NCBI GenBank assembly: GCA_037969395.1
Contig: JBBKXJ010000018.1
Span: 62,001 to 126,000, forward strand
Length of the DNA stretch: 64,000 nucleotides
Origin: JBBKXJ01 sp037969395
GTDB taxonomy: Bacteria; Pseudomonadota; Gammaproteobacteria; Pseudomonadales; JAUIET01
Reading direction: 5' to 3'
Part shown: piece by piece, positions 26,942 through 36,030 of the stretch
Layout: each line of letters begins with the position of its first letter
Position numbering within the stretch: position 1 is the stretch's first letter
The notes under the pieces: model-generated
Databases searched by the model: none
What the model saw: only the letters and a program-made list of their open reading frames with translations
Told to the model about the DNA's origin: nothing
Translations under genes and position numbers: made by a program

Positions 26942-28317
26942 ACAACAAACTTAAATGCATGATTGCAGCCGGCAGTGTCGCCGCCGTACTGGCAACCGGT
27001 GCGGTGCAGGCGCAGGAGAAGGCCAAGTCGCTTGACGAGTTACTGAACTTCGTTAAATCGGGCAGAACTGCTGAAGCAAGCGAAAATGCCAAGCGCGAAG
27101 CCGAATTTAACCAGAAGAAAGGCGAGCAGGCAGCAATGCTCGAAAAATCCAAAAAAACGCGTACCGCCGAAGAAGCGCGCAGTGTGACACTGGAAAAAAC
27201 ATTTGAAAAAAATGACGTGGCCGTTGAGGCCAAGAAGAAACAACTGAAAGAGCGCCTCGGGTCGTTGTCTGAGCTGTTTGGTCACTTGACCTCGTCTGCC
27301 GGTGATTTGCGCAGCACGATTGAAAGTTCCTACACCAGCGCGCAATTTAATGATCGGGATCAATTTCTCGAAGATCTGGTCGATAAAATGAGCGGCAGTG
27401 ACAAGTTGCCAAGCGTTGAAGAAATTGAGCGTTTGTGGTTTGAACTGCAACGTGAAGCTACTGAAACCGGCAGGGTCGTTAAATTCACCGCACCGGTATC
27501 CAAGCTCAGCGGCGAACAGGCCGACGAAGAAGTGGTTCGGGTTGGTGTGTTCAACGTCATTTCGAGCAGCGGCAAGTATTTAACTATGAACGCAGACTTC
27601 TCGCTTGCCGAGCTCGCGCGTCAACCGAGCGGCAACTATGTCAGCATGGCGGCAGATCTTGCTGCAGCTAGCGAAGGCTTGCATCAGTTTGGCGTCGACC
27701 CTACTGGCCCTAGCGGCGGTAGCTTCCTGTCAGCTCTGATCGACAGCCCGACGCTGGTTGAGCGTTGGCATCAGGGCGGCATCGTTGGCTACATCATTAC
27801 CGGTGTCGGTGTGTTCGCGGTGTTGCTGGCAATCTGGCGCTTTATTGTTCTGGCCAGTGTCGGTTCCAAGGTTAACTCCCAGCTGAAGAGCGACAAAGCC
27901 AACACCAACAACCCACTGGGTCGGGTGTTAGCAGTGCAGGAAGAAAACCCCAGAATGGATGCCGAAACGTTGGAGTTGAAGCTTAACGAGGCCGTGTTGA
28001 AAGAGACGCCGGCGATTGAAAGCTCGCTAACGTTGCTGAAAATCATCGCGGCTGTGGCGCCACTGCTCGGACTGCTCGGTACGGTAACCGGTATGATTAT
28101 CACCTTCCAGGCGATTACCATCTTCGGTGCCGGCGATCCCAAGGCCATGGCTGGCGGTATTTCCAGCGCGCTGGTGACCACCGTGTTGGGCTTGTGCGTC
28201 GCGATTCCGACCGTGTTGCTTCACACTCTGGTAAGTGGACGGGCGAAACGCATCGTGCATATACTTGACGAGCAGGCTGCCGGCATCATCGCGCGTCAGA
28301 ATGAGGTTAAAGGCTAA
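26938..28317 (+). CDS. long ExbB/TolQ-type proton channel protein with periplasmic N-terminal domain (TtpC-like)
   Basis: The 459-residue protein starts with a signal peptide (VAAVLATGAVQAQ). A charged coiled-coil periplasmic domain (about 25-250) follows, then the MotA/TolQ/ExbB core with three membrane segments; GLLGTVTGMIITFQAI near residue 380 is the channel motif. Vibrio TtpC, needed for TonB2 function, has this layout. It overlaps the DUF3450 gene before it, and exbB after it by one base. A GGAGG site serves its ATG. Confidence 0.87.
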   Translation: MNNKLKCMIAAGSVAAVLATGAVQAQEKAKSLDELLNFVKSGRTAEASENAKREAEFNQKKGEQAAMLEKSKKTRTAEEARSVTLEKTFEKNDVAVEAKKKQLKERLGSLSELFGHLTSSAGDLRSTIESSYTSAQFNDRDQFLEDLVDKMSGSDKLPSVEEIERLWFELQREATETGRVVKFTAPVSKLSGEQADEEVVRVGVFNVISSSGKYLTMNADFSLAELARQPSGNYVSMAADLAAASEGLHQFGVDPTGPSGGSFLSALIDSPTLVERWHQGGIVGYIITGVGVFAVLLAIWRFIVLASVGSKVNSQLKSDKANTNNPLGRVLAVQEENPRMDAETLELKLNEAVLKETPAIESSLTLLKIIAAVAPLLGLLGTVTGMIITFQAITIFGAGDPKAMAGGISSALVTTVLGLCVAIPTVLLHTLVSGRAKRIVHILDEQAAGIIARQNEVKG

Positions 28318-28850
28318 TGTACGCGCTGATGGAGGTACTGACCCAGCTACGTGGCTTTATGAGCGCGGGCGGTAACGTATTGTGGATTATTGCGCTACTG
28401 GTATTCGTGATGTGGTCGCTGGCGTTCGAACGCCTCTGGTACTTCAAAGGTAAGGGCGGTCTACGGAGAGATGTTGCCGCCATCACCGATGAGTGGGAGG
28501 GGCGCGCTGAACGTAAATCATGGAATGCGCATGCGGTTCGCGAGCAATTGATCTCACAGATGTCACTACGTATCGATCAGTTCATGCCCATGTTAAAAAC
28601 CCTGGTGGCGCTTGCGCCACTATTGGGTCTGCTGGGTACGGTGACTGGTATGATCGAAGTGTTTAACGTGATGGCCGTTACCGGCGGCGGCGATGCCAAG
28701 TCAATGGCGGGCGGGGTATCCAAGGCGACTATTCCGACAATGGCGGGCATGGTAGCCGCTATTTCCGGCGTTTTCGCGAACACCTATCTGGCCCAGGTAG
28801 CGAATCGCGAGAAAATGTTGATCGAAGACCACTTAACGACGGATCACTGA
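28317..28850 (+). CDS. exbB: ExbB-type biopolymer transporter subunit
   Basis: A short (177-residue) ExbB/TolQ protein with an N-terminal membrane helix (ILWIIALLVFVMWSLAFERL) and the paired helices holding APLLGLLGTVTGMIEVFNVM. With ExbD it forms the proton channel that drives TonB. Its ATG overlaps the preceding stop (TAATG), and exbD starts one base after its own stop. Confidence 0.92.
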   Translation: MYALMEVLTQLRGFMSAGGNVLWIIALLVFVMWSLAFERLWYFKGKGGLRRDVAAITDEWEGRAERKSWNAHAVREQLISQMSLRIDQFMPMLKTLVALAPLLGLLGTVTGMIEVFNVMAVTGGGDAKSMAGGVSKATIPTMAGMVAAISGVFANTYLAQVANREKMLIEDHLTTDH

Positions 28851-28851
28851 T

Positions 28852-29259
28852 ATGGCAGCAAGCAGAGGCCGAAATACAGAAGAACAAAGCGGCGCGATAG
28901 ATCTGACACCGATGCTCGATGTGGTGTTTATCATGTTGATCTTTTTTATCGTCACCGCCTCGTTTGTCAAAGAGGCCGGTATTCAGGTGATGAAGCCGCA
29001 GGCGGTGATGGCTGAAAAGATTCCCAACGCCAAAATTCTGATTGCGGTCAGCAGCAATAACGAGCTGTGGATCGATAAGAACCGCATCGACAAGCGCCAG
29101 GTGAAAGCCAACATCGAGCGCTTACTGGCGGAGAACCCTAAAGGAGCGGTAGTGGTACAGGCTGATTTAGAATCTAATGCTGAAACTGTCGCCCTGGTGC
29201 TCGACGCGGCGCGCGATGCGGGTGCGAGCGACATTAAGCTATCCAGCGATATCCTGTGA
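28852..29259 (+). CDS. exbD: ExbD-type biopolymer transporter subunit
   Basis: A 135-residue protein with one membrane helix preceded by the conserved DLTPMLDVVFIMLIFF; the Asp in MLD is the proton-relay residue of the family. A periplasmic ExbD/TolR domain follows. It lies between exbB and tonB. Confidence 0.94.
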   Translation: MAASRGRNTEEQSGAIDLTPMLDVVFIMLIFFIVTASFVKEAGIQVMKPQAVMAEKIPNAKILIAVSSNNELWIDKNRIDKRQVKANIERLLAENPKGAVVVQADLESNAETVALVLDAARDAGASDIKLSSDIL

Positions 29260-29272
29260 GAGGAGTGAAGTC

Positions 29273-29875
29273 ATGACTGCGATAAGAATAGCTATCGGTC
29301 TGCCGCTTGCTGCCCTGGTCACCTTTGCACTGTTTTTTCTGATGCACTCGTTGATCTTTATGGCTGATAAGTCGCTGAATGAAGGGCCGCAAAAGAAAAT
29401 GGCAGATATTTTTATGCCTGATACGCAAATTGAAGTTAACTTGAAAGATGCCAAGCCGGATAAGCCTGAAGACCCGGAAGAGCCGCCGCCGGATATGCCC
29501 AAGCCGGAAATGCAGGAGATGGAAATGACCGACACGGCCGTCAACATGGCGGCCCCGATAGACGCCAATGTAGAAATTGGCATGAACGGAGCCAGCGCGC
29601 AGGATGGCGAATTCCTGCCGATCGTCAAAGTGCAACCGATGTATCCCAACCGCGCTGCCAGTCGTGGTATCGAAGGCTACTGCACGGTGATGTATACAGT
29701 AACGGCAACTGGCACAACGCGCGATCCTGAGGTAACGGACTGCCCCAATTCGGTATTTGCCACTGCCTCGAAGAAAGCCGCGATGAAATTCAAGTATAAG
29801 CCCCGCGTGGTCGACGGCAAAGCGGTAGAAGTGCCGGGTGTACGCAACAAGTTTACTTATCAGCTTGATAAATAG
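29273..29875 (+). CDS. tonB: TonB2-type energy transducer
   Basis: A 200-residue TonB: one N-terminal membrane helix (LAALVTFALFFLMHSLI), a Pro/Glu-rich periplasmic spacer (PDKPEDPEEPPPDMPKPEM), and a C-terminal TonB domain (VQPMYPNRAASRGIEGYCTV...). I start it at 29273, where GAGAGGAG lies at good spacing; the longer frame overlaps exbD. The short spacer and the YPxxAxxxGxEG form fit the TonB2 class. It would contact TonB-dependent outer-membrane receptors, none of which is encoded in this window. Confidence 0.92.
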   Translation: MTAIRIAIGLPLAALVTFALFFLMHSLIFMADKSLNEGPQKKMADIFMPDTQIEVNLKDAKPDKPEDPEEPPPDMPKPEMQEMEMTDTAVNMAAPIDANVEIGMNGASAQDGEFLPIVKVQPMYPNRAASRGIEGYCTVMYTVTATGTTRDPEVTDCPNSVFATASKKAAMKFKYKPRVVDGKAVEVPGVRNKFTYQLDK

Positions 29876-29891
29876 TTACAGGTCCAGGCAC

Positions 29892-31301
29892 ATGCAACAA
29901 GCAATGGTTTATCTACACACATCAGCTAAGTTAGCACTATTCGCCGTTATTACGATAGTAGTAATGCAGTTGCTTGGCGCACTTGCCGTACCGTCGCAGG
30001 GCACACTAAGCCCAGGCTTCGGCTGGGTAAGTGCGGCAGACGATGACGAGCCACCGCCAGAGAAGACTAAAAAGACACAGGCCATCAGCGCGAAAGTGTA
30101 TGAAAAGCTCGCCAAGGCCCAGGAAGAGGCGGAAGCAAAAAACTACGACGGTGCGCGCAAAGTACTTGATTCACTCCGCAGAAGTCAGGGAGACAAGCTG
30201 AAAGGGTACGATGCGGCCAGCGTTTGGAACGTCTATGGTTTCATCTACTATTCGCAAGAGAAGTTTAAAGAAGCCATCGACTCTTACAAAAAAGTCGTTG
30301 CGCAGGAAGATATTCCCGATGCGCTTGAGCAGGGTACGAAATACACCATCGCGCAATTGCAGTTTGTCGTAGAGGATTACCCTGCAGCGGTTACGGCGTT
30401 AAAAGAATGGTTCAAGGTGGCGAGCAATCCTAGCCCCGACCCGTATATATTGTTGGGTCAGGCATATTATCAAACACAGGATTACGACAACGCGCTGGCT
30501 GCTGTTGAGGAAGGCATGGCGGTGGCACGCAAGCGTGAAGCGAAACCAAAAGAGCATTGGTATTTACTACTGCGGGTGCTTTATTACGAAAAAAATGACT
30601 ACAAGAAAACCGCCGAGGTATTGGAGACATTGGTTAAAGGTTGGCCCAAGCGGGAATATTGGGTGCAACTGGCAGGCATGTACGGCCAGTTGCAGCGTGA
30701 GGAAGACCAACTGCTGGCTATGGAAGCGGCGTATGTACAGGGTATGCTGACCAGGGAAGGCGAGTTGCTGAATATGGCTTATTTGTTCCTGGGTAGTGAA
30801 ATGCCCTACAAGGCTGCTCGAGTGGTCGAAAAAGGAATTGCAGCGAAACAGATAAAGCCGACCTCCAAGAATCTTGAATTGCTGGGTAACTCATGGCGTC
30901 AGGCGCAACATGTCAAAGAGTCCATTTCAGCGCTTGAACAGGCGGCGCAAAAATCCGACAGCGGTGAACTATACTCGCGTCTGGCTGCGGTTTATCTCGA
31001 TAATGAAGATTTCGCTAAATCTGTCGAGGCCGCTAACAAAGCTCTCCAAAAAGGCGGCGTAAAGCGCACAGACAACGTTTGGGTCGTCAAGGGCATGTCA
31101 GAGTTCAATCTGGACCGCTTAAAATCCGCAAGAGAGTCGTTCCGCAATGCGGGTAAGGACAAGCGCAGCAAAAAACTGTCCGCGCAATGGGTTGAGTATG
31201 TGGGCAGGGAGCAGGACCGGCGCGATCAACTCGCGAAAGATCTGCAAGATCTGCAACGAGTTAAAGATAAACTGGCCAAGCTGAAAGAAAAACAGGTCTA
31301 G
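29892..31301 (+). CDS. tetratricopeptide-repeat periplasmic protein of the TonB2 operon
   Basis: The 469-residue protein begins with a hydrophobic export segment (LALFAVITIVVMQLLGAL). An array of TPR-like helical pairs follows (for example YGFIYYSQEKFKEAIDSYKK and LGQAYYQTQDYDNALAAVEE), ending in a Lys-rich coiled coil. TPR genes end TonB2 loci in marine gammaproteobacteria. I start at 29892, 16 bases after tonB; the frame from 29838 overlaps the tonB end and is less likely. It probably acts as a periplasmic scaffold; function is inferred only from context. Confidence 0.85.
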   Translation: MQQAMVYLHTSAKLALFAVITIVVMQLLGALAVPSQGTLSPGFGWVSAADDDEPPPEKTKKTQAISAKVYEKLAKAQEEAEAKNYDGARKVLDSLRRSQGDKLKGYDAASVWNVYGFIYYSQEKFKEAIDSYKKVVAQEDIPDALEQGTKYTIAQLQFVVEDYPAAVTALKEWFKVASNPSPDPYILLGQAYYQTQDYDNALAAVEEGMAVARKREAKPKEHWYLLLRVLYYEKNDYKKTAEVLETLVKGWPKREYWVQLAGMYGQLQREEDQLLAMEAAYVQGMLTREGELLNMAYLFLGSEMPYKAARVVEKGIAAKQIKPTSKNLELLGNSWRQAQHVKESISALEQAAQKSDSGELYSRLAAVYLDNEDFAKSVEAANKALQKGGVKRTDNVWVVKGMSEFNLDRLKSARESFRNAGKDKRSKKLSAQWVEYVGREQDRRDQLAKDLQDLQRVKDKLAKLKEKQV

Positions 31302-31336
31302 CCGCCCAAGAGCTATAGTCACTGATTCAAATCGCA

Positions 31337-31371
31337 GGGTGGATTACGTCGCAGCGCGGCTAATCCATCCC
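31337..31371. repeat. REP-like hairpin between convergent genes
   Basis: GGGTGGATTA and TAATCCATCCC pair around a 14-base loop, with one bulged base. The GGGTGGATTA...TAATCC form recalls palindromic repeats scattered in many proteobacterial genomes. It lies between the TPR gene and ilvD, which converge, and could end transcription from both sides, though there is no U-run. Confidence 0.55.
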
Positions 31372-31392
31372 ACAAATCAGCTACCTCGCTGA

Positions 31393-33228
31393 TTAGTCAA
31401 AAAGATCCACGTTTCGCACCGCACCTTTGTCAGCGCTTGTCGTCAATATGGCGTAAGCTTTGAGGGCCGTTGATACTTTACGTGGTCGCGCATTCTTTGG
31501 CTGCCACGCCAGCGCGCCTTTATCATCTCTGCGCTTCGCCAGTTCAGCATCGCTGACCACCACATCGATGCTGCGGTTGGGAATATTAATGCGAATCATA
31601 TCGCCCTGTTGCACCAACGCAATGGCGCCACCAGCAGCGGCCTCGGGCGAGACGTGGCCGATTGACAACCCGGAGGTACCACCCGAAAACCGACCATCGG
31701 TTAACAGCGCACACTGTTTGCCAAGCCCTTTCGACTTCAAATAGCTGGTTGGGTAAAGCATTTCCTGCATGCCCGGCCCCCCACGGGGCCCTTCATAACG
31801 TATGACGACTACGTCTCCTGCCTGCACCTGGTCGTTAAGAATATCGTCTACTGCCGCATCCTGACTTTCGCAGATGTGGGCCGGCCCTTCGAAAATCCAG
31901 ATGCTTTCATCGACGCCGGCCGTTTTCACTACGCAGCCGTCGACGGCGATGTTGCCATATAAAACCGCGAGGCCACCTTCCTGGCTGTAAGCATTACCCA
32001 AACTGCGAATGCAGCCTTTTTCCCGATCCCGATCAAGACTTGACCAGCGCGTTGCCTGCGAGAAAGCCTGTTGCGTTGGTATGCCGGCGGGTCCGGCCTT
32101 GTAAAAAGTCTTCACCGCGTCGTCCTGTGTGCTAATGATATCCCAGTGCTGCAGGGCCGAGGCCATCGTTTCGCTGTGTACGGTGGCGCACTCAGAGTGC
32201 AATAAACCGGCGCGGTTTAACTCGCCCAGTATAGCCATCACGCCGCCCGCCCGGTGTACGTCTTCCATATGATATTCGGGCGTACTTGGCGCGACTTTGC
32301 ATAGTTGCGGGATTGTACGTGATAACCGATCTATATCCTGCATGCTGAAATCGACTTCGCCCTCCTGCGCGGCGGCCAGCAAATGCAATATGGTATTAGT
32401 CGAACCGCCCATTGCAATGTCCAGCATCATGGCATTTTCAAAGGCGTCGAAGTTGGCGATACTGCGCGGCAAAACGCCAGTATCATCCTGCTTGTAGAAA
32501 CGATCGCACAACTCAACAATCGTTCGTCCGGCGCGCAGAAACAGTTGTTCACGGTCGGCATGAGTCGCCAGCATGCTGCCGTTGCCGGGCAGCGACAGAC
32601 CCAGGGCCTCGGTCAGGCAGTTCATCGAGTTAGCGGTAAACATACCCGAGCAGGAACCACAGGTGGGGCAGGCGGAGCGTTCGTAGTCGTCTGCCATCTC
32701 ATCCGAAACATTAGGATCAGCCGCCACGACCATCGCGTCGACCAGGTCGAGTTTATGCTCTGACAGCTTGGTTTTGCCGGCTTCCATCGGCCCGCCGGAT
32801 ACGAAAATAGCGGGAATGTTGAGCCGCAGCGCAGCCATCAACATTCCTGGAGTGATTTTGTCGCAGTTAGATATACACACCAGCGCATCGGCGCAGTGAG
32901 CATTGGCCATATATTCCACCGAATCGGCGATGATCTCACGTGACGGCAGGCTATATAACATTCCGTCGTGGCCCATCGCGATGCCGTCGTCAACCGCGAT
33001 GGTGTTGAATTCCTTGGCGACGCCACCGGCGCGCTCAATTTCACGCGCCACCAGTTGGCCCATATCTTTTAGGTGCACATGGCCAGGCACAAACTGGGTG
33101 AACGAATTCGAGACGGCGATAATGGGCTTCTTGAAATCGTCGTCTTGCATGCCGGTGGCGCGCCACAGTGCGCGTGCGCCGGCCATGTTACGACCATGAG
33201 TAGATGTTTTCGAACGATAGTCAGGCAT
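31393..33228 (-). CDS. ilvD: dihydroxy-acid dehydratase IlvD
   Basis: This Fe-S enzyme dehydrates dihydroxy acids in valine, leucine and isoleucine synthesis. The length (611 residues) is standard. Cluster ligands are visible in CISNCDKITPGM and CPTCGSCSGMFTANSMNCL, and the C-terminal region has GRFSGGTSGLSIGHVSPEA. With ilvA and ilvE also in the window, three branched-chain amino acid genes are present at separate loci. Confidence 0.97.
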   Translation of the reverse strand: MPDYRSKTSTHGRNMAGARALWRATGMQDDDFKKPIIAVSNSFTQFVPGHVHLKDMGQLVAREIERAGGVAKEFNTIAVDDGIAMGHDGMLYSLPSREIIADSVEYMANAHCADALVCISNCDKITPGMLMAALRLNIPAIFVSGGPMEAGKTKLSEHKLDLVDAMVVAADPNVSDEMADDYERSACPTCGSCSGMFTANSMNCLTEALGLSLPGNGSMLATHADREQLFLRAGRTIVELCDRFYKQDDTGVLPRSIANFDAFENAMMLDIAMGGSTNTILHLLAAAQEGEVDFSMQDIDRLSRTIPQLCKVAPSTPEYHMEDVHRAGGVMAILGELNRAGLLHSECATVHSETMASALQHWDIISTQDDAVKTFYKAGPAGIPTQQAFSQATRWSSLDRDREKGCIRSLGNAYSQEGGLAVLYGNIAVDGCVVKTAGVDESIWIFEGPAHICESQDAAVDDILNDQVQAGDVVVIRYEGPRGGPGMQEMLYPTSYLKSKGLGKQCALLTDGRFSGGTSGLSIGHVSPEAAAGGAIALVQQGDMIRINIPNRSIDVVVSDAELAKRRDDKGALAWQPKNARPRKVSTALKAYAILTTSADKGAVRNVDLFD

Positions 33229-33313
33229 GGATAGGCTCCAGGCTAAAAGTCAGAGTAATGTTTTTTGTGCAAATCATGCGGTTAGCTGTCAAAAAAAGAA
33301 TATTTTTGGCAGT

Positions 33314-34621
33314 CTAAACCTGTTTGCAAAGAACTTTGGAATTACGCTGCAAATTGTACAGCGATTGCCGTTCCGGCGGCAGCGCGTCGATACTATTTGG
33401 TGCAAAACCTTGTTCCTGAAACCAGTGCGCCGCCTTGGTAGTTAGCGCGAATAGCATCGTCAATTGTTGCTGTGCTGCGAGCGAATACAGATGCGCTAAC
33501 AGCTTTTCGCCGCGCTGTGCACCACGGTAGTCGGGGTGAGTCACTACGCAGGCAACCTCGCCCGCATTGCTTGCCGGGTAGGCATATAGTGCAGCACAGG
33601 CAATAATGGCGTTTTCTCGTTCAACCACGGTGAAGCGGTAAATTTCGTCCTCCAGCTTCTCGCGCGATCGTTTCACTAAGGTGCCATCGGCTTCCAGCGG
33701 AGCGATCAGTTCAATGATGCCATTGATGTCGTCGATGCCGGCCTGCCGGGTCGTCTCAAACAGCTGCTGACTGACCAAAGTACCACTGCCGCGGCGGCTA
33801 AACAGCTCCTGTAACAGCGCGCCATTTTCCTCGCAGCTTATAATATGACTGCGTGCGACATTATGCTCACAGGCATAAATAGCTTGCGCGAGCAGATATT
33901 TCAGGCCGCTTTCGGTCGAGTCAGTTTGCGCAACATTTTTAGCCGAATCGATATCAAGCTCGCGTACTAGCTGGCCTTGCTGATACAGCATTTCCTCTCG
34001 CTGAGCAAACAGAATCAGCTTATCAGCCGCAACGGCTACCGCTATTTTTGCAGCCAGCTCCTGCGCGCCAAGGTTAAACGTTTCCCCGGATGGCGAGTAT
34101 CCTAACGGCGACAGCAACACAATATTATGTTGCGTCAGTTGATCACGCAGCCCGCTAGCATCAATATTGCGTACTTCACCGGTGTGTTCGAAATCAACGC
34201 CGAACTGTATGCCTATGGGCTTGGCGCGAACAAAATTACCGCCTATCACGCGCACACTGTGGCCACGCTGACTTGGCTGCGCGATACCGGCCGTCAACAG
34301 TGCTTCAATAGTGGCCCGTACCTGACCGACGCTGGCGATAACCTGCGGCAACGCCTGCTGATCGGTTATGCGTAGACCTTCAACCTGTCGCGCTTGTATG
34401 CCGCTGCGCTGCAGTTGGGCGCTGATTTGCGGTTTGGCGCCGTGGACGATTAACAGGCGTACGCCGAGACTGTGCAGCAGCACCAGGTCCTGCGCGATGT
34501 TGGCAAAATTTGCGTGCGCCACCGAAGCGCCGCTGATCGCCACCACAAAGGTCTTGCCACGGTGGGCATTGATGTAGGGCGACGCAGAACGAAACAGGTC
34601 GACGTAGTGAGGAGAGTCCAA
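33314..34621 (-). CDS. argA: N-acetylglutamate synthase ArgA
   Basis: The enzyme acetylates glutamate, the first step of arginine synthesis. The 435-residue chain has an N-terminal amino-acid-kinase-like domain (KTFVVAISGASVAH..., then LLIVHGAKPQISAQL) and a C-terminal GNAT acetyltransferase domain (CVVTHPDYRGAQRGEKLL is the acetyl-CoA loop). The start is TTG at 34621; the upstream frame closes without another start codon, and the N-terminus matches Pseudomonas ArgA. It is 15 bases after argE, so the two arginine genes form one unit. Confidence 0.94.
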   Translation of the reverse strand: MDSPHYVDLFRSASPYINAHRGKTFVVAISGASVAHANFANIAQDLVLLHSLGVRLLIVHGAKPQISAQLQRSGIQARQVEGLRITDQQALPQVIASVGQVRATIEALLTAGIAQPSQRGHSVRVIGGNFVRAKPIGIQFGVDFEHTGEVRNIDASGLRDQLTQHNIVLLSPLGYSPSGETFNLGAQELAAKIAVAVAADKLILFAQREEMLYQQGQLVRELDIDSAKNVAQTDSTESGLKYLLAQAIYACEHNVARSHIISCEENGALLQELFSRRGSGTLVSQQLFETTRQAGIDDINGIIELIAPLEADGTLVKRSREKLEDEIYRFTVVERENAIIACAALYAYPASNAGEVACVVTHPDYRGAQRGEKLLAHLYSLAAQQQLTMLFALTTKAAHWFQEQGFAPNSIDALPPERQSLYNLQRNSKVLCKQV

Positions 34622-34636
34622 TCTTTTTTCTCTATG

Positions 34637-35782
34637 CTAAAAACAAATACGCTGAATAAACTGCCGTAATAATTTCACGCAGGGGTCTATCTGCCCCAGG
34701 TCTATAAACTCGTCAGGCTGGTGCGCCTGATCAATCGACCCTGGTCCGAGCACAATAGTTTGCATGCCAAGCTGTTGCAAAAACGGCGCCTCGGTAGCAA
34801 AGGCGACAGCCTCCGCACTGTGGCCGCTAAGTTTTTCCGCCATTATCACCAATTCGGAATCAGCCGGTTCGGCAAAAGCGGCGACCCCGTGCACCAGTGA
34901 TTGCAGTTTAATCTCGATCTTCTGTTGTTCGGCCACTCGCTGCAGGCGTTGTGCCAGCGAATTACGCACAGCGTCATTATTCATGCCCGGCAATAAGCGC
35001 ATGTCAAACTGCAGTTCGCAGTAACCGCATATGCGATTGGGATTGTCACCACCGTGTATATGGCCCAGGTTTAGCGTTGGTGCGGCAGTTTTGAACGCCG
35101 GATTTATGTTTTCTGCCTGCAACTCAGCGCGAAAAGCCAGCAAATCGGCCATCACGTGATGCATGGCATCGAGCGCATTATTACCCAGTGCTGGGTTGGA
35201 CGAATGTCCCGACTGACCCTGCACCCGAATGCTCTCCATCATAATGCCCTTATGCATTCTGATCGGTCGCAAACCAGTAGGCTCGCCAATTATTGCGTGC
35301 CGAGCCAGTGGCGAGCCGCCGGCGGCAATTTCGCGTGCGCCGCTCATTGAGCTCTCTTCATCTGCCGTGGCTAAAACAATGAGTGGCCGTTTGAAATCAC
35401 TTTTCCTAAATGTCCTGACTGCTTCAATGACTAGCGCGAAAAAACCTTTCATATCGCAGGTGCCGAGACCATAGAAGCGATTGTCTTGCTCTGTCAGTGT
35501 GAAAGGGTCACTGTTCCAGCGCCCCTCATCGAACGGTACCGTGTCGGTATGCCCCGCCAGCACTAGCCCGCCAGGTCCACTACCAAGTACTGCAACAAGA
35601 TTAGCCTTATTGGCGTCGCTGGCTAACGGACGCACGTCGCAGTCGAATTCCAGCTCCGTCAGCCATTCGGCCAATTGATTGATCACGGCTAAATTGCTGT
35701 GGTCCCACGTCGGGTTGACGCTGCTGATTGATGGCAGGCTGATCAGTTGACTGAACTGTGACTTAAGAGTTGGCAACGACAT
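34637..35782 (-). CDS. argE: acetylornithine deacetylase ArgE
   Basis: This M20 metallopeptidase-family enzyme removes the acetyl group from N-acetylornithine. The 381-residue chain shows the metal ligands in LAGHTDTVP and YGLGTCDMKGF, the catalytic Glu in TADEESSMSGA, and a late His in LGPGSIDQAHQPDEF. argA follows immediately. Having both ArgA and ArgE suggests the linear acetyl cycle, though an ArgJ elsewhere is not excluded. Confidence 0.95.
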   Translation of the reverse strand: MSLPTLKSQFSQLISLPSISSVNPTWDHSNLAVINQLAEWLTELEFDCDVRPLASDANKANLVAVLGSGPGGLVLAGHTDTVPFDEGRWNSDPFTLTEQDNRFYGLGTCDMKGFFALVIEAVRTFRKSDFKRPLIVLATADEESSMSGAREIAAGGSPLARHAIIGEPTGLRPIRMHKGIMMESIRVQGQSGHSSNPALGNNALDAMHHVMADLLAFRAELQAENINPAFKTAAPTLNLGHIHGGDNPNRICGYCELQFDMRLLPGMNNDAVRNSLAQRLQRVAEQQKIEIKLQSLVHGVAAFAEPADSELVIMAEKLSGHSAEAVAFATEAPFLQQLGMQTIVLGPGSIDQAHQPDEFIDLGQIDPCVKLLRQFIQRICF

Positions 35783-35970
35783 TTAAGACCATCATGAAGT
35801 CGTGAATTTCGTACAACATAGCTAAAAGCCAGCCAGTATGCCAGCTATAGAGTGATCGGTGCGTTATCACAGCGTGTTTACATTCCTCCCGCCTGCGCGA
35901 TCAGCGATCAACGACTAGACTCAAAATAGAGCACGTTGCGTGCTCGCCGCCCTGATCCACAATGTACCGC

Positions 35971-35985
35971 GTGCGCACGGCGCAC
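35971..35985. repeat. short GTGCGC/GCGCAC palindrome
   Basis: GTGCGC and GCGCAC flank three bases just upstream of the GspE-type gene. It resembles the core of the hairpin at 47456-47498. Confidence 0.4.
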
Positions 35986-36030
35986 TCTACACGCTCAACG
36001 CATGTTGCTCAAATCGCCGCAGGAAATATC

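Noticed and set aside
33286..33312. AT-rich hairpin after argA as a terminator
   Set aside because: The stem is mostly A-T pairs, has a mismatch, and no separate U-run follows; it also overlaps a TTGACA that could be the ilvD -35 box.
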